Source of the DNA: UBA4085 sp964556755
GTDB taxonomy: Bacteria > Acidobacteriota > Aminicenantia > Aminicenantales > UBA4085
Length of the DNA stretch: 64,000 nt
Direction: 5' to 3'
Assembly: GCA_964556755.1 (NCBI GenBank)
Contig: CAZKXI010000001.1
Coordinates: 62,001-126,000, forward strand
The notes beneath the pieces are model-generated. The model worked only from the letters and a program-made list of their open reading frames with translations. It did no database searches and had not been told where the DNA came from. Within the stretch, counting starts at the first letter, position 1, and each line of letters opens with the position of its first letter. Made by a program: the position numbers and the translations under genes. Shown piece after piece: positions 27,608 through 35,217 of the stretch.

Positions 27608-28455
27608 ACGAAGATGGGGGTGAAGCGGCCGAGGGGGTCGGCCAAGCGGGCCTTGACGATGGCCTCGATATCCATCCCCTTGTCGGCGAAGTACTGGGCC
27701 ACCACCTCGCGCACGACGTTGTCCTGCTTGTCCCGGACATAGGCGACGGTGCCGTCCTCGTCCTGCTCGATCGGCTTGCCCAGGAGGTTGCGCTTCCAGT
27801 GCATCAGCCAGCCCGAGAAGCACATCGGCTGGCTGCGCTTGACGACCTCCTTGGTCATCATGCCGCTTATCTTCTTGCTGTGGTCCTGGCTGAGATAGTC
27901 GATGGCAAAGCCCATCTCGGCCAGCTTCTCCCGGCGCAGCTCGCGGCCGCCGAACTCGTAGGTCGGGGTCAGGAAGTGGACGCCGTAGCTTTGGGCGAAC
28001 CTCTTGCCGGCGTTGACGATGCTGGGGTAGTTCTCGGCCGTGCCGGTCAGGTTGGTGTCGGAGGGGATCTGCTCCCGGTTGGAGCCGTCGGCGTAGCCGA
28101 CCAGATTGTTCTCCAGGGCGAAGATCATGGCCCCGATGCCCATACTCAGGCGGCATCCGACGCACCAGCGAATCTCGGTGTTGTACTTCTTGCGCTCCTT
28201 GAAGAAGAAGCGGACGGAGATGGCCTTGTGCAGGTCCTTGATGTCGATAACCTGGTGGGTGATGCGGTCCTCCCCGAACTTGGCCTTGAGCCGGTCGACG
28301 TTGGGGATGTTGTTCTTGACCCCAAACTCGAGATAGCCCTTGTCGAAAGTGACCAGGTGGACCTTGTCGTAGTCCTGGGCCAGGAGGACCGAGGCCAGCA
28401 GGGAGTCGATGCCGCCGGAGAACATCACCGCCACTTCATTCTTGATCGGATCCAT
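27604..28455 (-). CDS. PP-loop ATP pyrophosphatase-like protein
   Basis: A 283-residue protein with the ATP-pyrophosphatase P-loop SGGIDS at residues 13-18 (VMFSGGIDSLLAS). Proteins of this group (QueC, TtcA, NadE, asparagine synthetase) adenylate a carbonyl or carboxylate and replace it with N or S. A WCVGC pair sits near residue 97 and SQPMCFSGW near 210. It lacks the full cysteine signature of QueC, so a queuosine role is not supported, and the substrate is unknown. AAGGAG precedes the ATG and a promoter (TTGGAT, 17 bp, TAGAAT) gives a 21-nt leader. The preceding gene encodes a 54-residue membrane protein. Confidence 0.72.
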   Translation of the reverse strand: MDPIKNEVAVMFSGGIDSLLASVLLAQDYDKVHLVTFDKGYLEFGVKNNIPNVDRLKAKFGEDRITHQVIDIKDLHKAISVRFFFKERKKYNTEIRWCVGCRLSMGIGAMIFALENNLVGYADGSNREQIPSDTNLTGTAENYPSIVNAGKRFAQSYGVHFLTPTYEFGGRELRREKLAEMGFAIDYLSQDHSKKISGMMTKEVVKRSQPMCFSGWLMHWKRNLLGKPIEQDEDGTVAYVRDKQDNVVREVVAQYFADKGMDIEAIVKARLADPLGRFTPIFV

Positions 28456-28482
28456 GTCAGCTCCTTGTCGCGAACGCGCCTC

Positions 28483-28511
28483 ATTCTACCCGGGAAACGG
28501 GGGAAATCCAA
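28483..28511 (-). promoter_or_regulatory. promoter of the PP-loop gene
   Basis: TTGGAT (28511-28506), 17 bp, TAGAAT (28488-28483). The predicted leader is about 21 nt and contains AAGGAG before the ATG at 28455. The -35 overlaps the base of the GC-rich hairpin at 28511-28534. Confidence 0.6.
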
Positions 28512-28534
28512 GACGCCGGCCGGGGCCGGCGTCT
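28511..28534 (-). terminator. GC-rich hairpin after the small membrane protein gene
   Basis: AGACGCCGGCC and GGCCGGCGTCT form an 11-bp perfect inverted repeat with two G residues between the arms, so about nine pairs can form. It lies 23 bases past the stop at 28558. The minus-strand downstream sequence is only moderately T-rich, so termination is plausible but not strong. Confidence 0.4.
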
Positions 28535-28557
28535 CCCGGCGGGCCGGGGTGAGGCGA

Positions 28558-28722
28558 TCAGCCCTGCCTCATGACCGGCTTGACGAGCTCCTTGCGGGTC
28601 AGCTTGGCCGCGGTCTTGCGGATGCAGCAGCCGCCCTGGTGGAAGAAGATCCAGACCAGAAGGCCGATGCCGAGGCCGAGGACGCCCAGAACGATCAGAA
28701 GTACCGTCAGCCAGGTGGGCAT
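28558..28722 (-). CDS. 54-residue single-pass membrane protein
   Basis: ATG at 28722 to TGA at 28558, 54 residues. AAGGAG lies 8 bases before the ATG and TATAGT (28749-28744) sits 15 nt further out at promoter distance. Residues 4-27 form one membrane helix (start MPTWLTVLLIVLGVLG), followed by a basic cytoplasm-like tail with HQGGCCIRKTAAKL and KELVKP. The tail carries a Cys-Cys pair directly at the membrane edge. It belongs to no family I recognise. Signals at both ends support a real gene. Confidence 0.6.
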   Translation of the reverse strand: MPTWLTVLLIVLGVLGLGIGLLVWIFFHQGGCCIRKTAAKLTRKELVKPVMRQG

Positions 28723-28850
28723 GGGAAGCGCTCCTTGATAAATACTATAGAATTACTCGGAACAGTCGGGAATAATACCCGCCGTTCGCCGGCTTGTCAA
28801 GCGGTTCTTCTTCCCCCGCCGCGCCCGATCCGACCCGCCCGCCGCGGGGC

Positions 28851-28879
28851 TTGATCACGGCCCGCAGCTCGGCTAGGAT
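28851..28879 (+). promoter_or_regulatory. promoter of the secreted protein at 28889
   Basis: TTGATC (28851-28856), 17 bp, TAGGAT (28874-28879), with predicted start about 3 nt before the ATG at 28889: another near-leaderless arrangement. Confidence 0.5.
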
Positions 28880-28888
28880 ACCCCTCCC

Positions 28889-29713
28889 ATGGCTTATCGC
28901 TCCGCGCCCGCCTCCCTCCTCCGCCTCGCGGCAGTCCTCCTGTCTTTGGCCGCATCAAGCCTCCCCGGACCCTCCCGGAGCATCGCTCCGGCCCGCCGTC
29001 CGGTCCAGGCCGGGCCCCCGCTCGCCGCCATCCTCGACGGGGTCGAGGCCCGCCTCAAGGCCGGCTTCACCTACCGCGCCTGGACCGCGGACTCCGTCAC
29101 CATCCGCACCGACCTGGACAAGGAAGGCCGCCCCGAGAAGGTCACCCGGGTCAGCAAAGTCGTCCGCAGCGCGGACGGCGTGCGGACGGAGCGGATCCTC
29201 CAGGCGACCGAGACGGAGAACGGGCGTGAAGCCGACGTCACGGCGGACTACGCGGACGAGCAGCGGGAGCGCGAGGAGAAGGAAAGGCGCCGCCGCGAGG
29301 AGGAAGCCCGCAAGGGGACGGCGGAGGGCCGGCGCCGCTCCGGCTCGTTCGACCTGGACCAGATCCTGCCTTTCGCGGCCGACAAGAGGTCGGCTTACGA
29401 CTTCCGCCTGCGGCCGTCCGGCCCCGCGCCCTCGCCCCTCGTCCTGGAGGCTCGGGCCAAGGTGCCGTCGGACAAGGCCTGGGACGGCGTCTACACCATC
29501 GATCCGGTCCGCTTCGACATCCTCCGGGCCGAGGTCCGTCCGGCCAAGAATCCCCGCTTCGTCAAGGAGCTGTGGGCCGAGGCCGACATCGAGCGCCTCG
29601 CCGACGGCCTCCTCTTCATCCGCCGGACCCGGCTGAAGGTCGACGGCGGCTTCCTCATCAAGCACATCCGGATGGTCGTCGAGGACGTTTACAGCAACCC
29701 CCGAATCCTGTAA
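28889..29713 (+). CDS. secreted protein, possibly LolA-like fold
   Basis: A 274-residue protein with a signal peptide at about 1-32 (basic start, hydrophobic LLRLAAVLLSLAASSL). A highly charged segment at about 129-150 (REREEKERRRREEEARK) splits the mature domain. The second half (YDFRLRPSG, WDGVYTIDPVRFDILRAEV, GFLIKHIRMVVEDVY) has the alternating pattern of a beta-sheet lipoprotein-carrier or outer membrane lipoprotein-sorting fold. I do not recognise a family with confidence. It stands alone with its own promoter, 29 bases ahead of a methyltransferase gene that has a separate promoter. Confidence 0.65.
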   Translation: MAYRSAPASLLRLAAVLLSLAASSLPGPSRSIAPARRPVQAGPPLAAILDGVEARLKAGFTYRAWTADSVTIRTDLDKEGRPEKVTRVSKVVRSADGVRTERILQATETENGREADVTADYADEQREREEKERRRREEEARKGTAEGRRRSGSFDLDQILPFAADKRSAYDFRLRPSGPAPSPLVLEARAKVPSDKAWDGVYTIDPVRFDILRAEVRPAKNPRFVKELWAEADIERLADGLLFIRRTRLKVDGGFLIKHIRMVVEDVYSNPRIL

Positions 29714-29716
29714 ACT
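29688..29716 (+). promoter_or_regulatory. promoter of the methyltransferase at 29743
   Basis: TTTACA (29688-29693), 17 bp, TAAACT (29711-29716). The predicted leader is about 20 nt and contains AAGGA before the ATG. The -35 lies in the end of the upstream coding region. Confidence 0.55.
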
Positions 29717-29742
29717 GAGCGCCTCTTTTCCAAGGATTTCCC

Positions 29743-30504
29743 ATGAACAAGGAAAAAGTCGGCCGCTTCTACGATGTCGTCTGGACGGAGTACGTCCCCG
29801 AATACGAGGCTTCCGAGCGCCACTGGGCCCTCTTCTACGCCCCCGAGGAGGTCCAAGGCAAGACCGTCCTCGACGCCGGCTGCGGCACGGGCATCTTCTC
29901 CACCATCTTCGCCCGCAACGGCGCGGCCATGGTCACCGGCATCGACATCAGCCCCGGCTCCCTGGGCACGGCCGAGAGCCTCAAGCAGCGCTTCGGCTTG
30001 GCCAACGCCCGCTTCGAGCGCCAGGACATGCTCCACCTGCCCTACCCCGACGCCTCCTTCGACATCGTCTGGGCCTGGGGCACGGTCCACCACACCACGA
30101 ACCCTCCGGCCGCCATCACCGAGCTGATGCGGACCCTCAAGCCCGGCGGCTCGCTGTTCCTGGCCATCTACAAGAAGACCCGGGTCACCTGGATCCACGA
30201 GATCATCCGCAAGACCCTCGTCCGGACGCCCCGCTGGTCCTGGAACTTCCTGGCCAAGGTCATGGCCTTCTTCGGCACGCCCATCGTCTTCTTCTTCAAG
30301 AAGCGGGAGAAGTCGCGCAAGGGCGAGAAGCTCTCGGAGCTGATCCTGGACTGGTACTTCGTCCCCATCCGGCACTACTACACCCCGGAGGAGATCAAGG
30401 TCTTCCTGGAGGAGCGCGGCTACGCGATCGAGAAGTCGCTGGCCCACTCCGGCCGCTTCGACTCCTCGTCGAACTTCATCTACAAGTCCCGCAAGCCGGC
30501 CTAG
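29743..30504 (+). CDS. class I SAM-dependent methyltransferase
   Basis: A 253-residue methyltransferase. Motif I is VLDAGCGTGIFSTIFARNG at about residue 44, motif II GIDISPGSLGTA, then FDIVWAWGTVHHTT and LKPGGSLFLAIYKK. A basic, aromatic region at about 170-200 (WNFLAKVMAFFGTPIVFFFKKREK) may bind membrane or a lipid-linked substrate. It converges with the acyltransferase gene of the lipid-A-like operon. The methyl acceptor is unknown. Confidence 0.83.
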   Translation: MNKEKVGRFYDVVWTEYVPEYEASERHWALFYAPEEVQGKTVLDAGCGTGIFSTIFARNGAAMVTGIDISPGSLGTAESLKQRFGLANARFERQDMLHLPYPDASFDIVWAWGTVHHTTNPPAAITELMRTLKPGGSLFLAIYKKTRVTWIHEIIRKTLVRTPRWSWNFLAKVMAFFGTPIVFFFKKREKSRKGEKLSELILDWYFVPIRHYYTPEEIKVFLEERGYAIEKSLAHSGRFDSSSNFIYKSRKPA

Positions 30505-31253
30505 AGGGACCGCCGGTCGGCGATGCGCAGGCGCCGGTCGGGCACGACGTAGGAATACTCGGGCAACGAGGCGGCCACCAGCGCGCCCGCCCCGACCACA
30601 GTGCCCTTGCCGATCGTCACCCCGTCCAGGACCGTGACCCCGGCGCCCAGCCAGCAGTCCTCCCCGATCCGGATCCCGCCCTTGGCCTCCGACGGCTGAT
30701 CCATGATCGGCCGCGAGGTGTCCTTGACGGGGTGGTTGCCGCCGGCCACGAGGTAGCAGTCTCCGGCCAGGAAGCAGCCGCGGCCGATCTCGATCGTCGT
30801 CTCCGACAGCAGGCTGCAGTGGGCCGAGATGTTGCACCTCTCGCCCAGGACGATGGAGCCTTCCTTGCAGCTGAGGATGGTGTCGCGGCCGATGAGCGCC
30901 CCGGCCCCGATCCGCAGGCCGAGGTTTCTCTCGCCCTTGGCGTCCAGGACGGCCCCATCGTCGATGACCGCGCCTTCGCCGATCTCGATCTTGTGCGGAT
31001 GGCGCAGCGTCAGGCCGCGGCCGAAGACGACCCCACGCCCGCAGCCGCCCAGCAGCCCGGGCAGGAAGATCCGCCGCAGGAGGAGCCCCAGCGCGCCGGG
31101 CACGGGCAGGACGAAGAGGTTCGCGATCTCGTAGGCCAGGAGCGGCATCAGCCCGCGGCGCCCGACGAAGAGCGAGCGGTACTTGGCCCGGGCCGAGCGG
31201 CCTCCGGCCTGAAGCTCCTTCTGGGTGCTGCCGGCAAACCGGCTCTCGGTCAT
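30501..31253 (-). CDS. left-handed beta-helix (hexapeptide) acyltransferase
   Basis: A 250-residue acyltransferase. An N-terminal 65 residues with one hydrophobic stretch (LLAYEIANLFVLPVPGALG) precede hexapeptide repeats: IGEGAVIDDGAVL, IGAGALIGRDTIL, LGERCNISAHCSL, IGRGCFLAGDCYL, IGEDCWLGAGVTVLDGVTIG, GKGTVVGAGALV. The GGNHP at about 178 carries the likely catalytic His. These enzymes move an acetyl or other acyl group from CoA onto sugars. The ATG at 31253 overlaps the stop of the GT-C gene (ATGA), so it belongs to the deacetylase-GT2-GT-C operon and probably decorates the same sugar. Confidence 0.83.
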   Translation of the reverse strand: MTESRFAGSTQKELQAGGRSARAKYRSLFVGRRGLMPLLAYEIANLFVLPVPGALGLLLRRIFLPGLLGGCGRGVVFGRGLTLRHPHKIEIGEGAVIDDGAVLDAKGERNLGLRIGAGALIGRDTILSCKEGSIVLGERCNISAHCSLLSETTIEIGRGCFLAGDCYLVAGGNHPVKDTSRPIMDQPSEAKGGIRIGEDCWLGAGVTVLDGVTIGKGTVVGAGALVAASLPEYSYVVPDRRLRIADRRSL

Positions 31254-33334
31254 GGCGCGATCCCCTCCGCCGGCGCGATGTCGATCCAATCCACGTCGAT
31301 CGAGGCCCCGGCCGGGATGCGGAAGCGCAGGCGGATGCCGCCCTTCTCGCGGGCTTGGAAAGAGACGCGGTAGTCCTGGGCCGGCCCGGCCGCGGAGCGG
31401 GCCGGAACCCTCAGCGTCCGCAGCGTGTCGCCCGTCCTCGGGTCCAGCACGGCCAGGGACATGGCCTCGGCGCCCCCGGACGCCGCCCCCGGCGCGGCCC
31501 GCAGGGTCAGCTCCTGGCGGATCGGATCGATCCCCTCGGGGACGAAGACCTCGAATTCGTCGCGGCGCCCGCCCGCCCACGCCATCCGGGCGCCGTGCGA
31601 GTCGCCCGGCCCGTAGGCGATGGCGCCCCGGCGGGCCGGGAGCCACTCGCCTTCCAGGGTATGGCTTCCCGCGGTCAGGGCCCCGTCGGGGTCGTTCCAC
31701 AAGTAGACCCACGAGACGCCGTCCCAGCCGCGGAAGACGCGGCGGGGCGATTCGGCCGCCAGAAAGGCTTGGATCTCGCGGTTGATGTGCTCGGGCCTCT
31801 GGAGCGACGTCGAGCCGACCAGCCAGACCCGGCGCCCCGGATTCTCCCCGATGACCTTCTTCAACCCGGCCAGATCGTTGATCCAGCGGGCCCCGACGTA
31901 GAAGTCGCGCCAGCCGTCGGGCGTCTTCTCCCAGGCGTCCCAGGTCCCGGGCCCGCCGGACCACAGCCAGTAGTCGACGCGCCCGACATAGACCTTCTGG
32001 AAGACGACGTGGATGGCCACGACGATGTCGTCGTCCTTGAGGAAGTGCCGGACGTATTCGCCCGGGTGCTGGTTGTCCTCGTGGGCCAGGCGGCCGGAGC
32101 GGGTGATGATATCGGTCGAGATCTCGTCGCTGTAGCCGCGCTCGACGATGTCGCGAACCCGGCGCGGTCCGGCCCCCTCGGTCAGGAACGCCGCCGCCAG
32201 GATGAAGAGGACCAGGCCGGCCGTCTCCCGGGCCTTTGGGCGCAGGGCCCCGAAGGGCGCCGCCACAAGCTCCGGCAGCGCCCGGGCCGCCTCGCGCAGC
32301 GCCTTGAGGAAGAGCAGGACGAAGATCGGATGCAGGGGGGCCAGGTAGCGCGGCTGGACATGGGTCCGGAAGAAGGCCAGGAAGAGCAGGGGGAAGAGCA
32401 GGCAAAGGATGAGATAGAGCCACGGCGAGCGGTCCCGGTCGTCGGCCGCCCCGCCCCGCCCGAGCCGGATGCCCAGGTAGAGGAAGACGCCGCCCAGGGC
32501 GACGATGCTCATCAAGGGGAAGGAGACGAAGAACTCCTTGAAGTACTTGAGGTTGAAGCTGCCGAAGAAGTAGTTGAACATCCCCCGCAGGCTGGTGTCG
32601 GTCTTCTCGTAGACGTAGCCGACCTTCCAGAAGAAGAACTCCCCGACCTGCATCAGCAGGTAGAACAGGGTGACCAGGCCGAAGGAGACCAGGACGTCCT
32701 TCTTCAGGCAGCGCTTGAGGCCCTTCATCACCAGCAGGGCGAAGAAGCAGAAGTAGACGGACATGCCCAGCTGATGGACCTGCGGGGTGAGGACGAAGAG
32801 GACCACGACCCAGGGCTTATACTTCGGGCGGTCGTCCACGAAAGCCCGGTAGAAGACGTAGATCGAGGCCAGGACCATCAGCTGGAGGGGGGCGAAGTAG
32901 AGGGCCAGCCGGGCGTCCTCCACCTCCCAAGCGGAGAAGGCCAGGATCAGGCCGGCCGCCAGCCCGACGGGGCGGGAGAAGAACCGCTTCCCGACATGCC
33001 AGGCCAGCAGGATCAATCCGGCCGTGGAGAGGACCGAGACGACGCGCAGAGCGGTAGCCGTCAGGCCGAAGACCTTGCCCAGCCCGGCCAGGACATAGGC
33101 GTAGAGGATGGCCTTCCAGTAGATGTGCCCCGAGGGATAGAGCGGGTAGCCGTGCCGGAGGACGGCGTCGGCGGCCAGGTAATGGAAGCCCTCGTCCATC
33201 CAGAAGGACAGATAGCCCAGGTTGCGCAGCATCCAGGCGATCCAGGCCGCCGTGAAAGCGGCCATGAAGGCCCAGGCCCACAAGTCGGCCTGGGAGCGGC
33301 GGGCGGGCGGCGGAGCGATCCGATCGCCGGCCAC
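31250..33334 (-). CDS. ArnT/PMT-like GT-C membrane glycosyltransferase
   Basis: A 694-residue membrane protein with about 11-12 helices up to residue 380 and a periplasmic domain of about 300 residues. The first periplasmic loop carries WMDEGFHYLAADAVLRHGYP at about 47-66; the acidic Asp-Glu pair is the catalytic signature of GT39/GT83-like enzymes that transfer from a polyprenyl-phosphate sugar. A second loop has KYKPW and RPKY. The operon places it after a GT2 that would make the lipid-phosphate sugar and a YdjC deacetylase, as with ArnT or FlmK. The C-terminal domain (residues 560-690) looks like a beta-sandwich carbohydrate-binding module. Confidence 0.83.
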   Translation of the reverse strand: MAGDRIAPPPARRSQADLWAWAFMAAFTAAWIAWMLRNLGYLSFWMDEGFHYLAADAVLRHGYPLYPSGHIYWKAILYAYVLAGLGKVFGLTATALRVVSVLSTAGLILLAWHVGKRFFSRPVGLAAGLILAFSAWEVEDARLALYFAPLQLMVLASIYVFYRAFVDDRPKYKPWVVVLFVLTPQVHQLGMSVYFCFFALLVMKGLKRCLKKDVLVSFGLVTLFYLLMQVGEFFFWKVGYVYEKTDTSLRGMFNYFFGSFNLKYFKEFFVSFPLMSIVALGGVFLYLGIRLGRGGAADDRDRSPWLYLILCLLFPLLFLAFFRTHVQPRYLAPLHPIFVLLFLKALREAARALPELVAAPFGALRPKARETAGLVLFILAAAFLTEGAGPRRVRDIVERGYSDEISTDIITRSGRLAHEDNQHPGEYVRHFLKDDDIVVAIHVVFQKVYVGRVDYWLWSGGPGTWDAWEKTPDGWRDFYVGARWINDLAGLKKVIGENPGRRVWLVGSTSLQRPEHINREIQAFLAAESPRRVFRGWDGVSWVYLWNDPDGALTAGSHTLEGEWLPARRGAIAYGPGDSHGARMAWAGGRRDEFEVFVPEGIDPIRQELTLRAAPGAASGGAEAMSLAVLDPRTGDTLRTLRVPARSAAGPAQDYRVSFQAREKGGIRLRFRIPAGASIDVDWIDIAPAEGIAP

Positions 33335-33338
33335 GGGA

Positions 33339-34328
33339 TCACCTGGCGCAGGCGTCGTCCGGCCGCCGCGTGTCGATCCGCTCCAGCGGATAGATCTTCT
33401 GGTTGTGGGTGACGAAGTAGATGCGGGAGATGACCTCGGCCAGGAGGCCGGTCATGATGAACAGGCCGCCCAGGATCATCAGGAAGACGGCCAGCAGGAG
33501 GTTGCCCATGTTGTCCCGCATCGACCACTCCAGGACGTAGTGGCCGAAGGTCAGGACGGCGGCGATCAGGAAGCCCGTCCCGCCGATGGCCACGCCGATC
33601 AGGCCGAAGAACTGGAGCGGCCGGTCCAGGAAGCTGACCAGGAACTTGACCGTCATCAGATCGAAGAAGACCCGCCGCACTCGGGACAGGCCGTACTTGG
33701 ACTTGCCCCGCAGGCGGACGATGTTGGAGATGGGGATCTCGGTGATCTTGAAGCCCTCCCGGCTGATGAGGGCCGGGATGAAGCGGTGCAGCTCGCCGTA
33801 CAGGTGGATGGACTGGATGACCTCGCGGCGGTAGGCTTTGAAGGTCGTGCCGAAGTCGTGGATGGGGACCTTGACCAGCTTCTTCATCATCCGGTTGGCC
33901 ACCCAGGAAGGCAGCTTGCGGAGGATGGCGTTGTCCTTGCGGTCCTTGCGCCAGCCGCTGACGATGTCGTAGCCCTCGTCGATCTTGGCCAGGAACTGGG
34001 GAATCTCCGCCGGATCGTGCTGCAAGTCGCCGTCCATGGAGATGACGATCGCCCCCCGGGCCCGGTCGAAGCCGGCCTGCAGGGCCGGGGTTTGGCCGGA
34101 GTTGCGGCGGAGCTTGAGGACCTCGACCCGCTCGTCCCGGCGGAAGATGTCCTTGAGCAGGGTATAGGTGCCGTCGCTGCTGCCGTCGTCGATGAAGATC
34201 AGCTCGTAGGTCCGGCCGATCCGGTCCAGGACTTCCTTGAGCCGGGCGTACATCTCCTCGACGTTCTCCTCCTCGTTGAAGAAGGGGACGACGATCGAGA
34301 GCTCGGGATCTTTGCCGTCATTGCTCAT
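33339..34328 (-). CDS. GT2 polyprenyl-phosphate glycosyltransferase, ArnC/FlmF2-like
   Basis: A 329-residue GT2 enzyme. The catalytic domain shows SIVVPFFNEEENVEEMYARL near residue 11, IFIDDGSSDGTYT near 45 and ISMDGDLQHDPAEI near 97; two membrane helices follow near 237-260 and 273-297, then the QKIYPLERID tail. Relatives attach a sugar (4-formamido-arabinose, GalNAc, glucose) to undecaprenyl phosphate on the inner face. It overlaps the YdjC-like gene by 4 bases and is followed 4 bases later by the ArnT-like gene, which should use its product. It is a paralogue of the GT2 at 24456. Confidence 0.9.
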   Translation of the reverse strand: MSNDGKDPELSIVVPFFNEEENVEEMYARLKEVLDRIGRTYELIFIDDGSSDGTYTLLKDIFRRDERVEVLKLRRNSGQTPALQAGFDRARGAIVISMDGDLQHDPAEIPQFLAKIDEGYDIVSGWRKDRKDNAILRKLPSWVANRMMKKLVKVPIHDFGTTFKAYRREVIQSIHLYGELHRFIPALISREGFKITEIPISNIVRLRGKSKYGLSRVRRVFFDLMTVKFLVSFLDRPLQFFGLIGVAIGGTGFLIAAVLTFGHYVLEWSMRDNMGNLLLAVFLMILGGLFIMTGLLAEVISRIYFVTHNQKIYPLERIDTRRPDDACAR

Positions 34329-35179
34329 GCGCGCAATCCGTGATAGGTGGTCAATTCCGCTCCGCCGGAGTGAAGCGCGGCCCGGACCGAGGGATCGGTC
34401 ACGGCCCGCAGCTCCCCTTCCCGGAACCGGTTGATGAAATACGGGCCGGTCAGCGCTTCCAGGGCGAAGAGCTCCGGCCGGACCCGACCCGGATGGATCA
34501 TGATCTCGGCCGATCCCTCTCCCGCGCGCCCGATCAGGCGGCGCAGGGCCACCGCCGTCATCCGGCCGCTATTACATATACCATAAAAGCGGTCGGTGGT
34601 CACAAGGCCGGCGGCCCGGACGGCGGCCAGGGAGCGGGCGCTCCACAGGGACAGCAGCAGCGCCTTGGCCGATTGGGCGGGGTGGCGCGACAGGCGCCGC
34701 TCGCGGATCAGGCGGATCCCGCCGATCCCGTACTCGCCGGCCAGGCGGGCGGCGATCCGGAAGACAGGCGGGTAGGCGTGCATATGCTTCTCGCTGTCCA
34801 CGTGGCTGGGCTTCAGGCCGGCAGCCAAGGCTTTCTCGATCTGGGCTCGAAGCTCCGTTTCGACTTCCGCCGGGGAGGCCTTTCCCGCGGCCATCTTCCG
34901 CATCAGGCGGGCGGGGCTGCCGAGAAAGCGGCCATCCGGGCCCAAGAGGGAGGGGACCTTGGCGGCAGGCGAGAGCGGCAAGCCCCGGACCAGGTTCAAA
35001 TGGACGCCGACGCCCAGGCGGGGATTTTCGCGGGAAAGGGCCACCGCCTGCTCGAATCCCGGCATGTTGACCATGATCGTGGCGCTGGACAGGGCGCCTT
35101 CGCGGTGGGCCAGGACGATGCCCTCGTTGACGCAGGCGCAGAGGCCGAAATCGTCCGCGTTGATGATGATTTTGCTCAT
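34325..35179 (-). CDS. YdjC/ChbG-family carbohydrate deacetylase (NaxD/HpnK-like)
   Basis: A 284-residue YdjC-family protein. The start KIIINADDFGLCACVNEGI has the metal-binding Asp-Asp. A conserved GVHLNLVRGLPLS is at about residue 62 and HVDSEKHMHAYPPVF at about 125-139, with the other metal-binding His residues. Family members remove N-acetyl groups from amino sugars; NaxD of Francisella does so on undecaprenyl-phosphate GalNAc. The ATG at 35179 is chosen because the 42 upstream codons are not family-like; TATCCT lies at 35199-35194, so the leader is short. It heads the 35179-30501 operon and overlaps the GT2 start. Confidence 0.87.
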   Translation of the reverse strand: MSKIIINADDFGLCACVNEGIVLAHREGALSSATIMVNMPGFEQAVALSRENPRLGVGVHLNLVRGLPLSPAAKVPSLLGPDGRFLGSPARLMRKMAAGKASPAEVETELRAQIEKALAAGLKPSHVDSEKHMHAYPPVFRIAARLAGEYGIGGIRLIRERRLSRHPAQSAKALLLSLWSARSLAAVRAAGLVTTDRFYGICNSGRMTAVALRRLIGRAGEGSAEIMIHPGRVRPELFALEALTGPYFINRFREGELRAVTDPSVRAALHSGGAELTTYHGLRA

Positions 35180-35217
35180 GCCGGAACCGTCCCCAGGATA
35201 CCTTTTTTCAGCCTGGA

